A stretch of 64,000 bases of DNA from Flavobacterium ustbae (GTDB lineage Bacteria > Bacteroidota > Bacteroidia > Flavobacteriales > Flavobacteriaceae), in the NCBI RefSeq assembly GCF_003946915.1, contig NZ_RPOC01000017.1:38459-102458 (forward strand). Reading direction: 5' to 3'. Positions 1 through 6,805 of the stretch are shown piece by piece. Below the pieces are notes generated by a model. That model was not told where the DNA came from. It searched no databases and worked only from the letters and a program-made list of their open reading frames with translations. The position numbers were made by a program, and so were the translations under genes. Within the stretch, counting starts at the first letter, position 1, and each line of letters begins with the position of its first letter.

Positions 1-1
1 T

Positions 2-118
2 ATGGAGATTTATACTATTGTAGGTTATGGTTTGGTGGTTTTGATTATTCTAATTGCTTTGAATCAGCATTTGAGGCAGACGATTACTTTGGTGAAAAGC
101 AAAATTTGGATAGGCTAA
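2..118 (+). CDS. End of a membrane protein or very short membrane peptide (edge)
   Basis: An open frame begins with ATG at the second base and stops at 116-118, giving 38 residues: a hydrophobic stretch (about residues 6-20) followed by a basic tail. Because the window starts here, this may be the C-terminal end of a longer protein, so neither its true start nor its family can be told. It is too short to assign a function. It could also be a chance frame. Confidence 0.3.
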   Translation: MEIYTIVGYGLVVLIILIALNQHLRQTITLVKSKIWIG

Positions 119-505
119 AAGGTAAATTCCAATTTTCTAAAATTCCAAATTCCAAAGCAGGGATGGAGTTAGTATCGCAAAGTTTTTTTTGCCACAGATT
201 ATTAAGATTAAAAGGATTTTTTTCACGCAGATTTAAGCAGATTAGAGCAGATTTAATTTGGATTTTTTATAAAATAATCTGCCCGATCTGCTTAAATCCT
301 TTTTTAAATCTGCGTGAAATAAAAAAACTTTACGTCCTTCGACTTCGCTCAGGATGACAAAAAATTAGAACAAAACTTTGCGCCTCTGCGCCTTTGCGAG
401 ATTAAAAAAACTATCTGCGTATCTCTGCGAAAAACCTTTGTGAATCTCTGCGTAATAAACGCTTTATTGCCTTATCTTGCACCCGTTTAAAAACAGAATA
501 AAATT
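119..505. repeat. Intergenic inverted-repeat region
   Basis: No gene is credible here. The segment 190-345 reads as a long imperfect inverted repeat: a CCACAGATTA word and a TTTCACGCAGATTTAAGCAG arm at about 229-248 mirrored by a matching arm at about 286-320. At 333-359 lies a degenerate copy of a TGTCATCCTGAGCGAAGTCG-type repeat, read on the minus strand. From 376 to 455 the sequence is made of CGCCTTTGCG and CTCTGCG words. The same words recur in other gaps of this window. Confidence 0.7.
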
Positions 506-1171
506 ATGAGCCAAAAATGTGTAATATTTGATATGGACGGCGTAATCTGCCACACCAATCCGCATCATGTCGTAGCTTTCGAAGAGTTTTTCAATAAATA
601 TAAAATTCCGTACACCAATGAAGAATTTGAGGAGCATATGTACGGAAAACACAATAGTTATATCATGACACATTTCTTCAAACGTCCAATTGAAGGAGAA
701 GAACTTCTAAAACTCGAAGACGAAAAAGAAGGAATGTTCCGTGAGATTTATAAAGACAAAGTCGAAACGATTCCGCATTACATGACGTTTCTGGAAGAAT
801 TAAAATCCCGCGGATTCAAAACGGCGGTTGCTACATCGGCGCCACGTGCCAATCTCGATTTGATTGCTAATTTCTTGAAACTCGACCAAAAAATGGATTC
901 GATGATGTCTAGCGAAGACGTTACTTTTCATAAACCAAATCCAGAAGTGTATTTAAAATCGGCAGAACGCGTTGGCGTTTCACCGTCTGATTGTGTGGTT
1001 TTTGAAGATTCTTTTTCGGGTGTTACAGCAGGATTAAATGCAGGAATGAAAGTCGTTGGCGTTTTGAGTACGCATACTAAAGAAGAACTTCCGCCGTGTG
1101 ATTTTTATATTAATGATTATAGTGAAGTGAATGTGGAAAAGATTATTGAAATATTAAATTCCAAATCTTAA
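506..1171 (+). CDS. HAD-superfamily phosphatase, beta-phosphoglucomutase-like
   Basis: A 221-residue haloacid dehalogenase hydrolase of subfamily IA. Motif I is visible as FDMDGVI with the nucleophile and acid/base aspartates D9 and D11. Motif II is the serine of ATSAP near residue 110. The lysine of HKPNPEVY and the acidic VFEDSFSG motif follow near residues 140-170. The small helical cap at residues 15-80 and the FEDSxxG signature are typical of beta-phosphoglucomutase and sugar-phosphate phosphatases. The substrate cannot be read from sequence. It is expected to be a soluble cytoplasmic enzyme. It stands alone between repeat regions and ends at a strong hairpin terminator. Confidence 0.85.
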   Translation: MSQKCVIFDMDGVICHTNPHHVVAFEEFFNKYKIPYTNEEFEEHMYGKHNSYIMTHFFKRPIEGEELLKLEDEKEGMFREIYKDKVETIPHYMTFLEELKSRGFKTAVATSAPRANLDLIANFLKLDQKMDSMMSSEDVTFHKPNPEVYLKSAERVGVSPSDCVVFEDSFSGVTAGLNAGMKVVGVLSTHTKEELPPCDFYINDYSEVNVEKIIEILNSKS

Positions 1172-1199
1172 AATCCCAAATTCCAAATTATACGAGAAG

Positions 1200-1237
1200 C
1201 CTTTGTCAAAGTTTTAAACTTTGACAAAGGTTTTTTT
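1200..1237 (+). terminator. Rho-independent terminator after the HAD gene
   Basis: A 15-bp perfect stem (1200-1214 with 1216-1230) with a one-base loop is followed by seven T residues. Its position 28 bases after the HAD stop codon fits termination of that gene. Confidence 0.85.
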
Positions 1238-1269
1238 ACGCAAAGTAATTAAGTAAAGTAACCACAAAG

Positions 1270-1373
1270 TTTGTCATTCTGAGGAACGAAGAATCACAAG
1301 CGGGATTCGACACAGATTGAAAATTCACTTTACGGAATTTCGAGTGCGATTCTTCGTTCCTCAGAATGACAAA
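1270..1373. repeat. REP-like inverted repeat pair
   Basis: Two copies of a 26-bp word (TTTGTCATTCTGAGGAACGA plus six more bases, 1270-1295) face each other; the second, inverted copy lies at 1348-1373. The word belongs to the widespread TGTCATnCTGAGnGAAnGAAG class of bacterial intergenic repeats. No gene is visible in the rest of 1238-1441. Confidence 0.75.
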
Positions 1374-1441
1374 ATTAGACGAATTGTCTACTGCTTTAGC
1401 TGGAGGTTTTTATGGTTTTGAAAGAAATGGCTTTAGCTGAG

Positions 1442-1915
1442 TTATTTATTCTTAATTTTTAAAAACACTTCATTTCTAAACCAGTTTTCATCTTGTTTAG
1501 ATTCGAAAATTCTTTTAGGAAAATAAAAACATTGACCTTTTGAGATGTATATAAGGTACAGATCTTTTAATTCAAATGTTTTTATAAAATTTTCAACATC
1601 AATTGTGCCTTCAGAAACTTCTCCCATTTGGTATAAAATCTTATCTGGAAAAATTTCAAATTGTCTTTCCTTTAAGATAATTGCATTTTCTTTTGAATTT
1701 GCAAATCTCCAATATTGAAATAACAATACAATTGGAAAGAAAAAGCCAAAGACCATAATGGAATTTTCGGTGTAATTTTTATTGTCCTTGAAAATAAGTG
1801 AGATAGAAATTAAAATCATTAAAGCGAATAGCCAACCGATTTTTTTTAATAAAATTCTAATAATAAAAGAGAAGTATTCTTTTTTAGTAAGCTGGAATTT
1901 TTTGGTTTTGATCAT
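1442..1915 (-). CDS. YcxB-like membrane protein
   Basis: A 157-residue protein with two transmembrane segments (about residues 28-43 and 53-68) followed by a soluble domain. That C-terminal part resembles the YcxB-like domain: an extended stretch with GxI/D, then LYLIYISKGQCFYFPKRIF around residues 118-138, matching the family's pattern of a 'PKR' strand near the end. The function of this family is not known. The gene follows the XRE regulator gene by 11 bases on the same strand, so the two are probably cotranscribed. The family call rests on pattern memory, not on a search. Confidence 0.6.
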   Translation of the reverse strand: MIKTKKFQLTKKEYFSFIIRILLKKIGWLFALMILISISLIFKDNKNYTENSIMVFGFFFPIVLLFQYWRFANSKENAIILKERQFEIFPDKILYQMGEVSEGTIDVENFIKTFELKDLYLIYISKGQCFYFPKRIFESKQDENWFRNEVFLKIKNK

Positions 1916-1926
1916 GGAGAATAGTA

Positions 1927-2157
1927 TTACTTCAAAGGAAAATCTAACAATTCTTTTGGCTCAACACCTAAAGCATTGGCAATTTTAAAAAGGGTTTTTA
2001 TTCCAGTATTTACTTTCGCAACTTCTAATCTTGCTATTTGAGATTTGTCAATATTGCATTCGTCAGCTAAACCTTGTTGGGATAAGCCTCTCTTTTCACG
2101 TAATTGTCTAACGTGAATACCAAGATTTACAAGAAAAGTTTCTTCTGAAATATTCAT
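1927..2157 (-). CDS. XRE-family helix-turn-helix regulator
   Basis: A 76-residue single-domain Cro/CI-type DNA-binding protein. The helix-turn-helix runs about residues 14-70: VRQLREKRGLSQQGLADECN forms helices 1-2, and the recognition helix follows as IDKSQIARLEVAK, then NTGIKTLFKIANALGVEPKELL. There is no extra sensor domain. It is transcribed ahead of the YcxB-like gene and divergently from a small gene at 2245. The 87-bp divergent gap contains a palindrome at 2192-2207 that is a candidate operator. It is probably a local autoregulator; the signal is unknown. Confidence 0.85.
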   Translation of the reverse strand: MNISEETFLVNLGIHVRQLREKRGLSQQGLADECNIDKSQIARLEVAKVNTGIKTLFKIANALGVEPKELLDFPLK

Positions 2158-2191
2158 ATTTCAAAAGTGTAAAAGATTTATTTTGTTCATG

Positions 2192-2207
2192 TAGGCTAAT
2201 TCGCCTA
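2192..2207. promoter_or_regulatory. Candidate XRE operator palindrome
   Basis: TAGGCTAATTCGCCTA is symmetric at 14 of 16 positions (arms TAGGC/GCCTA, centre TAATTC). It sits between the divergent XRE gene and the small gene at 2245, just upstream of a TAnnTTTG box, where a repressor could act on either promoter. Binding is inferred from position and symmetry only. Confidence 0.45.
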
Positions 2208-2215
2208 TAAATTAT

Positions 2216-2223
2216 TATATTTG
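2216..2223 (+). promoter_or_regulatory. Bacteroidota -7 promoter box (TATATTTG)
   Basis: TATATTTG matches the Bacteroidota -7 consensus TAnnTTTG at every fixed base. No TTG lies at the usual 17-23 bp upstream distance, so the -33 element is missing or replaced by regulator contact. The box overlaps the TTG at 2221 and so argues that this TTG is not the start codon of the downstream gene; the ATG at 2245 is. Confidence 0.5.
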
Positions 2224-2244
2224 ACCCAAATAAAAAATAAGATA

Positions 2245-2478
2245 ATGATTACAGAAAACTTTTCAAATGAAGTTGAAACCAGATTAAAAGATTTTTTTAA
2301 TAATGTTATCGATCCAAAAGATATCGCAAAAATGATACGACAAGTAAATTATGCGCTTTCGTTATGTTCTATGCGTGGATGCGAAACATTAGAATCTGAA
2401 ATAAAGAATCTAGACGATAATTTTTATTGGCTCAATAGATTGGCAGAAGTTCTCGATCCTTATTTGGATGTTGAATAA
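2245..2478 (+). CDS. Small hypothetical protein, 77 residues
   Basis: I do not recognise this family. From the ATG at 2245 it encodes a 77-residue acidic, helix-rich soluble protein with two cysteines near the middle (SLCSMRGCETLE, about residues 41-52). It has no signal peptide or membrane segment. The frame is open back to TTG at 2221, but that codon lies inside a promoter box, so the ATG is preferred. It is divergent from the XRE regulator and shares its control region, so it may be a target of that regulator. Confidence 0.6.
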   Translation: MITENFSNEVETRLKDFFNNVIDPKDIAKMIRQVNYALSLCSMRGCETLESEIKNLDDNFYWLNRLAEVLDPYLDVE

Positions 2479-2689
2479 ATGCAAGAAATTCCAATTTTTG
2501 AAATTCCAAATTCCAATTTTGATAAATAGTTCATCTCGACGAAAGGAGAAGTCAAAACAACAAAACCTACAAAAATTTCAGAGTGATTTCCGCAATTTTT
2601 TTCATAGTGTACAAACTTGTTGGTGATGTTGGGGAGCTTCTTTCGTCAAGGTGGATTATTATATGTTTCGAAATGATAAAATTATTTGG

Positions 2690-3415
2690 TTATAAAAACT
2701 CTTTACCATAAATATATATCATTGTTAAAACATTTCCTCCGCCAAAAATAATATAGCCAGTAATTTTTGCCCATTTAGGATTTTCTTTATCTCGGAATAT
2801 TGCCCATGTTATCATGATAAAAATTGCAATATTCCAAATTACCATATACCAAAACAGAGTTTCGCCTACTGGTGTATTTATAATTTTAAATTTACGATCT
2901 GTTTCGATTTCGTTTACTAAATTTTTGATGATGATTTTCCCATCTATTATTCTAGAATCTGTTTGGGGTAGGCAACCTTCTTTATTTAATGTGTAATAAG
3001 TTATAAAATCAATTCGATCACTTGGGTTTAAAAGGTCTGGATTTATTTCAATTTCGTTTTTTGAATTCTCATCTTCAATCTTAATTGTAATAGGGTAACT
3101 TTTTATTTCATATTTAAGAAGTGTCGCTTTTGGATCAAATTTAATTTTTATTTTATCAATAAGGTCAGATTTTGTTACTGCAACATCGCCGGTATTAATT
3201 AAACTAAAATTTACTTTATAAAGATTTGTAACAGGAACACTGTCAAAAGAGACTTTAATTCCTGATCCAGAAAGCGAGTTTTTGTCAACTAAAGAGATAA
3301 ACGAATTTGTATAAAGTGTCAATTCTTTCTTTTTTTCAGCTAAAAAATAAATTATAAATCCTGCTATAATTCCTAAAAGAGCTAAAATATTTGAGTATTT
3401 AAAAAAGGTTCTCAT
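2690..3415 (-). CDS. Hypothetical membrane protein
   Basis: A 241-residue protein of unknown family. One transmembrane segment lies at residues 10-25, a soluble beta-rich domain of about 150 residues follows (residues 30-185, with NLYKVNFSLINTGDVAVTKSDL suggesting an immunoglobulin-like fold), and two transmembrane segments lie near 188-203 and 217-235. The topology places the middle domain outside the cytoplasm. It lies downstream of a bidirectional hairpin terminator, so it is probably transcribed alone. No function is proposed. Confidence 0.65.
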   Translation of the reverse strand: MRTFFKYSNILALLGIIAGFIIYFLAEKKKELTLYTNSFISLVDKNSLSGSGIKVSFDSVPVTNLYKVNFSLINTGDVAVTKSDLIDKIKIKFDPKATLLKYEIKSYPITIKIEDENSKNEIEINPDLLNPSDRIDFITYYTLNKEGCLPQTDSRIIDGKIIIKNLVNEIETDRKFKIINTPVGETLFWYMVIWNIAIFIMITWAIFRDKENPKWAKITGYIIFGGGNVLTMIYIYGKEFL

Positions 3416-3545
3416 CTGAAAAAGTTGTATTTTAAATGATTTAAAATGTTATCTCTCAAAAATAACATAGAAAGACAAATATTTAGAATCGTAGTAAATT
3501 GCTTATCAACAATTTTAATAACAAAAGAGGGAAGTAGTAAAAACA

Positions 3546-3580
3546 AAAAAGCATCTGAAAAATATTCAGATGCTTTTTTT
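3546..3580. terminator. Hairpin terminator followed by a tRNA-Leu 3' remnant
   Basis: A hairpin GCATCTGAA/TTCAGATGC is flanked by A and T runs and so could work in both directions. It is followed at 3583-3593 by TGCGGATAATA, identical to the acceptor end of the tRNA-Leu at 4154. Hairpin plus remnant form one copy of a 52-53 bp direct repeat, with a G insertion and a few substitutions; the other copy is at 4113-4164. Two of the differences are compensatory within the stem. Confidence 0.75.
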
Positions 3581-3598
3581 GGTGCGGATAATAATATT

Positions 3599-4072
3599 TT
3601 ATTCATAGGAAATTCTTAGTTCCATTTCATTTTCTTTTACGAATTTTAAGAAGATTATTAAATCGACAATGCTATTAGTGTTCCAATCGGTTTTTTGCTT
3701 CTCATTCATTTTTTGAAGAGTCATTGAAAAATTATCAATCGACCAATCTAAATCATTTTCATTGATTAAAAGATCAATTTCATCCCAGCGCCAGCCTTCG
3801 CATTCGTCATAATCTTTGATGAATTTTGGCAAGTATGTAGAGTTTAAATATTTTGTTAGTTCACATCTTAAGAAAAAAAAGAAGCCATCCCACATGCTGA
3901 AAAAGTAAATTCCATTTTCGCCTTGTGTTAGTGCAATTTCACTTGAAATTCCATTTGGTTTTTTTTGATTGTTTCTTCGAAAAGGAATGTTTTTGGGATT
4001 GGTATAAAATCTGATCTCAGGTTCACCTAAAAAATCTGAATAATAATCTAATTTTAAGTCTTTGATTTTCAT
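3599..4072 (-). CDS. Hypothetical protein between tRNA-end repeats
   Basis: A 157-residue soluble protein that I do not recognise. It is acidic and rich in aromatic residues (IYFFSMWDGFFFFLR near 55-70, WRWDEIDLL near 93-102), with no signal peptide or membrane segment. Its stop codon lies five bases from the tRNA-Leu remnant at 3583-3593, and its start lies 40 bases from the matching repeat beside the intact tRNA. It is therefore the sole cargo of the segment bounded by the two repeats and may have arrived with it. Confidence 0.6.
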   Translation of the reverse strand: MKIKDLKLDYYSDFLGEPEIRFYTNPKNIPFRRNNQKKPNGISSEIALTQGENGIYFFSMWDGFFFFLRCELTKYLNSTYLPKFIKDYDECEGWRWDEIDLLINENDLDWSIDNFSMTLQKMNEKQKTDWNTNSIVDLIIFLKFVKENEMELRISYE

Positions 4073-4116
4073 TGTGATTATGTGATTAGGATATATGAAT
4101 CAAATATATGTAAAAC

Positions 4117-4151
4117 AAAAAAGCTTCTGAAAAATTTTCAGAAGCTTTTTT
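4117..4151. terminator. Terminator of tRNA-Leu
   Basis: AGCTTCTGAA/TTCAGAAGCT hairpin with flanking A and T runs, placed directly after the tRNA 3' end on the minus strand. It is nearly the same as the hairpin at 3546-3580. Confidence 0.8.
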
Positions 4152-4153
4152 TG

Positions 4154-4235
4154 TGCGGATAATAGGACTCGAACCTACACGCCTTGCGGCACCAGATCCT
4201 AAGTCTGGCATGTCTACCAATTTCACCATATCCGC
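4154..4235 (-). tRNA. tRNA-Leu, anticodon UAG
   Basis: Read on the minus strand, GCGGATA pairs with TATCCGC to form the acceptor stem, with discriminator A and no encoded CCA. The anticodon stem CCAGA/TCTGG encloses loop CTTAGGA, giving anticodon UAG (leucine codon CUA). A long variable arm (GTGCCGCAAGGCGT) is as expected for class II tRNA-Leu, and the T arm carries GGTTCGAGTCC. The length is 82 nt. Its 3' end is partly duplicated at 3583-3593. Confidence 0.95.
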
Positions 4236-4344
4236 GGAATTGTGGGTGCAAAGATAGGCATACTTTTGAATTATCAAAGCGTTTTTTGAAAATTTTTTTT
4301 AATTCTTTTTCTCGTACTTTTGGTTTTCTATAAAAATTATTTAA

Positions 4345-5733
4345 ATGGAAAATATTAAGTCCTACGTTCAACAACATAAAGATCGCTTTATCAATGAGTT
4401 GATCGAATTATTAAAAATTCCGTCGGTAAGTGCCGACACTGCATACTCTCAAGATGTTATTGACACAGCAGAAGCTGTTAAGGAAAGTTTAACAAAAGCA
4501 GGCTGCGATTATGTCGAAACTTGCGACACTCCAGGTTACCCAATTATCTACGGCGAAAAAATAATAGATCCAAATCTTCCAACGGTTTTAGTTTACGGTC
4601 ACTACGACGTACAACCGCCAGATCCTTTAGAATTATGGACTTCACCACCATTTGAACCGGTTATTAAAACTACAGATATTCACCCAGAAGGCGCCATTTT
4701 CGCGCGTGGAGCTTGTGACGACAAAGGTCAGATGTACATGCACGTAAAAGCATTGGAATATATGGTTCAGAACAACGAGCTTCCGTGCAACGTAAAATTT
4801 ATGATCGAAGGAGAAGAAGAAGTAGGTTCTGCAAGTCTGGCTTGGTTCGTAGAGCGCAATCAGGAAAAACTGAAAAACGACGTCATCCTGATTTCAGATA
4901 CAGGAATGATCTCCAACCAACAGCCGTCTATCACGACAGGTTTAAGAGGTTTGAGTTATGTTGAGGTAGAAGTTACAGGTCCAAACCGCGATTTACATTC
5001 AGGTTTATACGGTGGGGCAGTAGCGAATCCGATTAATATTCTGGCAAAAATGATTGCTTCGCTTCACGACGAAAACAATCATATTACGATTCCAGGATTT
5101 TACGATAAAGTTCAGGAATTATCTGCAGAAGAAAGAGCGGAAATGGCAAAAGCGCCTTTTAGTCTTGAAAAATATAAAAACGCTTTAAATATCGAAGATG
5201 TTTATGGCGAAAAAGGGTATGTAACCAACGAAAGAAACTCAATTCGTCCGACATTAGACGTAAACGGAATCTGGGGAGGTTACACCGGAGAAGGTGCTAA
5301 AACGGTTATTGCGAGCAAAGCTTTCGCTAAAATCTCAATGCGTTTGGTTCCAAATCAGGATTGGGAAGAGATTACAGAATTGTTTACCAAACATTTTACA
5401 AGTATAGCTCCAGCTGGAGTTACGGTAAAAGTAACGCCTCACCACGGCGGACAAGGATATGTAACGCCAATTGACAGCATCGGTTATCAGGCGGCAAACA
5501 AAGCGTATACAGAAACGTTTGGAGTTCCAGCAATTCCGGTTCGTTCTGGCGGAAGTATTCCGATTGTGGCTTTGTTTGAGAAAGAATTAAAAAGCAAAAC
5601 GATCTTAATGGGATTCGGTTTGGATAGTGATGCGATTCACTCGCCAAACGAGCATTTCGGAATCTTTAATTACTTGAAAGGTATTGAGACGATTCCGTTG
5701 TTTTACAAATATTTTGTGGAATTGAGTAAATAA
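4345..5733 (+). CDS. M20-family dipeptidase
   Basis: A 462-residue zinc-dependent peptidase of family M20, close to the CNDP-like dipeptidases. Expected metal and catalytic residues are visible: H86 and D88 in VYGHYDVQPP, the bridging aspartate in GACDDKGQ near residue 125, the general-base and ligand glutamates in EGEEEVGS (residues 155-162), an aspartate in ISDTG, and a late histidine at 432 in AIHSPNE. The dimerisation lid domain lies about residues 190-330. There is no signal peptide, so it should act in the cytoplasm on dipeptides. Full length for the family. It stands alone between the tRNA and a repeat region. Confidence 0.9.
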   Translation: MENIKSYVQQHKDRFINELIELLKIPSVSADTAYSQDVIDTAEAVKESLTKAGCDYVETCDTPGYPIIYGEKIIDPNLPTVLVYGHYDVQPPDPLELWTSPPFEPVIKTTDIHPEGAIFARGACDDKGQMYMHVKALEYMVQNNELPCNVKFMIEGEEEVGSASLAWFVERNQEKLKNDVILISDTGMISNQQPSITTGLRGLSYVEVEVTGPNRDLHSGLYGGAVANPINILAKMIASLHDENNHITIPGFYDKVQELSAEERAEMAKAPFSLEKYKNALNIEDVYGEKGYVTNERNSIRPTLDVNGIWGGYTGEGAKTVIASKAFAKISMRLVPNQDWEEITELFTKHFTSIAPAGVTVKVTPHHGGQGYVTPIDSIGYQAANKAYTETFGVPAIPVRSGGSIPIVALFEKELKSKTILMGFGLDSDAIHSPNEHFGIFNYLKGIETIPLFYKYFVELSK

Positions 5734-6300
5734 GGTTTTGCTACGAAGGCACTAAGACACTAAGTTTTTTTTAAGCGCGTTTTTTTTTGCTCGCAAAGTC
5801 GCAAAGACGCTAAGATTTTTTACCGCAAGGACGCGGAGAATTTACGCAAAGTTCGCTAAAATTTTTTTGAGCAAGATTTATAAAAGTTCGCAAAGCTATG
5901 TACGTATAGCTTTGCGAACTTTGCGTTTATGTGCGTAACCTATGGTAAAAATCCTTGCTCCCGATATCTATCGGGATTGCGGTTAAATTTTTTACACAAA
6001 GTGCGCTTTTTTTTTTGCTCGCAAAGTCGCAAAGACGCAAAGTTTTTTAAGTTTTTCACTTTGTCAAAGTTTAAAACTTGATTTAGATACAAATCCGTTC
6101 AGAAATGAGCGGATTTTTTTACCACAAGGACGCGAAGAATTTACGCAAAGTTCGCTGAGATTTTTTAAGTAAGATTTTAAAAAGTTCGCAAAGCTTTATG
6201 TACAAAGCTTTGCGAACTTTGCGTTTATAAACGTAACGGTTAATAAAAATCCTTGCATTCTTTGCGGTTAAAAAAATAATCTAAGAGATAAAAACATAAG
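5734..6300. repeat. Duplicated CGCAAAG-word intergenic repeat
   Basis: No gene is visible. Two related stretches (about 5740-5985 and 6000-6275) carry the same order of words: CGCAAAG runs, GGACGCGGAGAATTTACGC or its variant, then an inverted pair around AAAGTTCGCAAAGCT and AGCTTTGCGAACTTTGCG, then ATCCTTGC and GCGGTTAAA. At 5959-5976 a palindrome TCCCGATA-TC-TATCGGGA is inserted in the first stretch. The layout suggests tandem duplication of one repeat element followed by divergence. Confidence 0.7.
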
Positions 6301-6307
6301 AAAAAAC

Positions 6308-6337
6308 TTGTCCGCTTGAAATTTAATTCTACATTTG
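6308..6337 (+). promoter_or_regulatory. Promoter of the YwqK/DUF6624 genes
   Basis: CTTG at 6307-6310, a spacer of 19 bp and TACATTTG at 6330-6337 match the Bacteroidota TTG-N19-TAnnTTTG promoter closely. Transcription would start near 6342-6344, giving a leader of about 22 nt before the ATG at 6366. The -7 box lies inside a BlaI-like operator. Confidence 0.65.
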
Positions 6338-6361
6338 TAGAATAGAATCTATAATTGTAGA
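6326..6361. promoter_or_regulatory. Two BlaI/MecI-type operators
   Basis: Operator 1 (6326-6343) is ATTCTACA-TT-TGTAGAAT, with 8-bp perfect arms around the TACA/TGTA core known from BlaI/MecI sites. Operator 2 (6348-6361) is TCTATA-AT-TGTAGA, with one arm mismatch. Their centres are exactly 20 bp apart, on one DNA face. Operator 1 covers the -7 box and operator 2 the probable leader, as expected for repression. A BlaI gene lies 1.5 kb downstream. Assignment to that BlaI is inferred. Confidence 0.6.
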
Positions 6362-6365
6362 GACA

Positions 6366-6794
6366 ATGGTTAAAAAAATGACTTTTATTTTGATGCTGTT
6401 TAGCTTTCTAAGTTGTAAAACTTCTGTTGTCAATCAAAAAATAGACAAGAAAAAAGAAGGCAAATGGGTTGATGTTTATATTCAGGATAATATTCAATAT
6501 AAATCTATAGAGCATTATAAAAACGATCAGCCTGTCAAAAAATGGAAAACTTATATTGGCGGAAAAATCTACAAGGTAGAGAAATACAAAAACGGAATTT
6601 GTGTTGTAAAAAGTTATTACGAAAACGGAAAATTAGAATCGAAAGGGAAAACGAAATTCGAAACTAATTCAGTTGAGTCGCACTGGTTTTATTTTGGAGA
6701 ATGGAAGTTTTATTCGGATAAAGGGAAATTGAAAAACATTAAATATTACGAAAAAGGAGAATTAATCTCAGAACAAAATACATTAAACAACTAA
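6366..6794 (+). CDS. YwqK/MORN-like lipoprotein
   Basis: A 142-residue lipoprotein. The signal peptide MVKKMTFILMLFSF ends in the lipobox LSC, with the lipid-modified cysteine at residue 17. The mature part has MORN-variant motifs: GKWVDVYIQ, YYENGKLESKGK (about residues 88-100) and GEWKFYSDKGKLKNIKYYEKGEL (about 114-137). This is the pattern of the YwqK family, often loosely called an antitoxin component. It is expected on the periplasmic side of a membrane. It is the first gene after the promoter with two BlaI-like operators and is followed by the DUF6624 gene after 11 bases. Its function is unknown. Confidence 0.75.
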   Translation: MVKKMTFILMLFSFLSCKTSVVNQKIDKKKEGKWVDVYIQDNIQYKSIEHYKNDQPVKKWKTYIGGKIYKVEKYKNGICVVKSYYENGKLESKGKTKFETNSVESHWFYFGEWKFYSDKGKLKNIKYYEKGELISEQNTLNN

Positions 6795-6805
6795 CTATAA
6801 AACCT

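Noticed and set aside
106..357. 83-codon frame on the plus strand
   Set aside because: It lies almost wholly in the inverted repeat region and is rich in repeat-derived residues, with no family resemblance.
3412..3606. 64-codon open frame on the minus strand
   Set aside because: It runs through the hairpin terminator and the tRNA remnant; its N-terminal part is the translation of those elements.
4086..4377. Two overlapping minus-strand frames
   Set aside because: Both are read through the tRNA-Leu gene and its terminator; the reading MVKLVDMPDLGSG is a known artefact of tRNA-Leu DNA.
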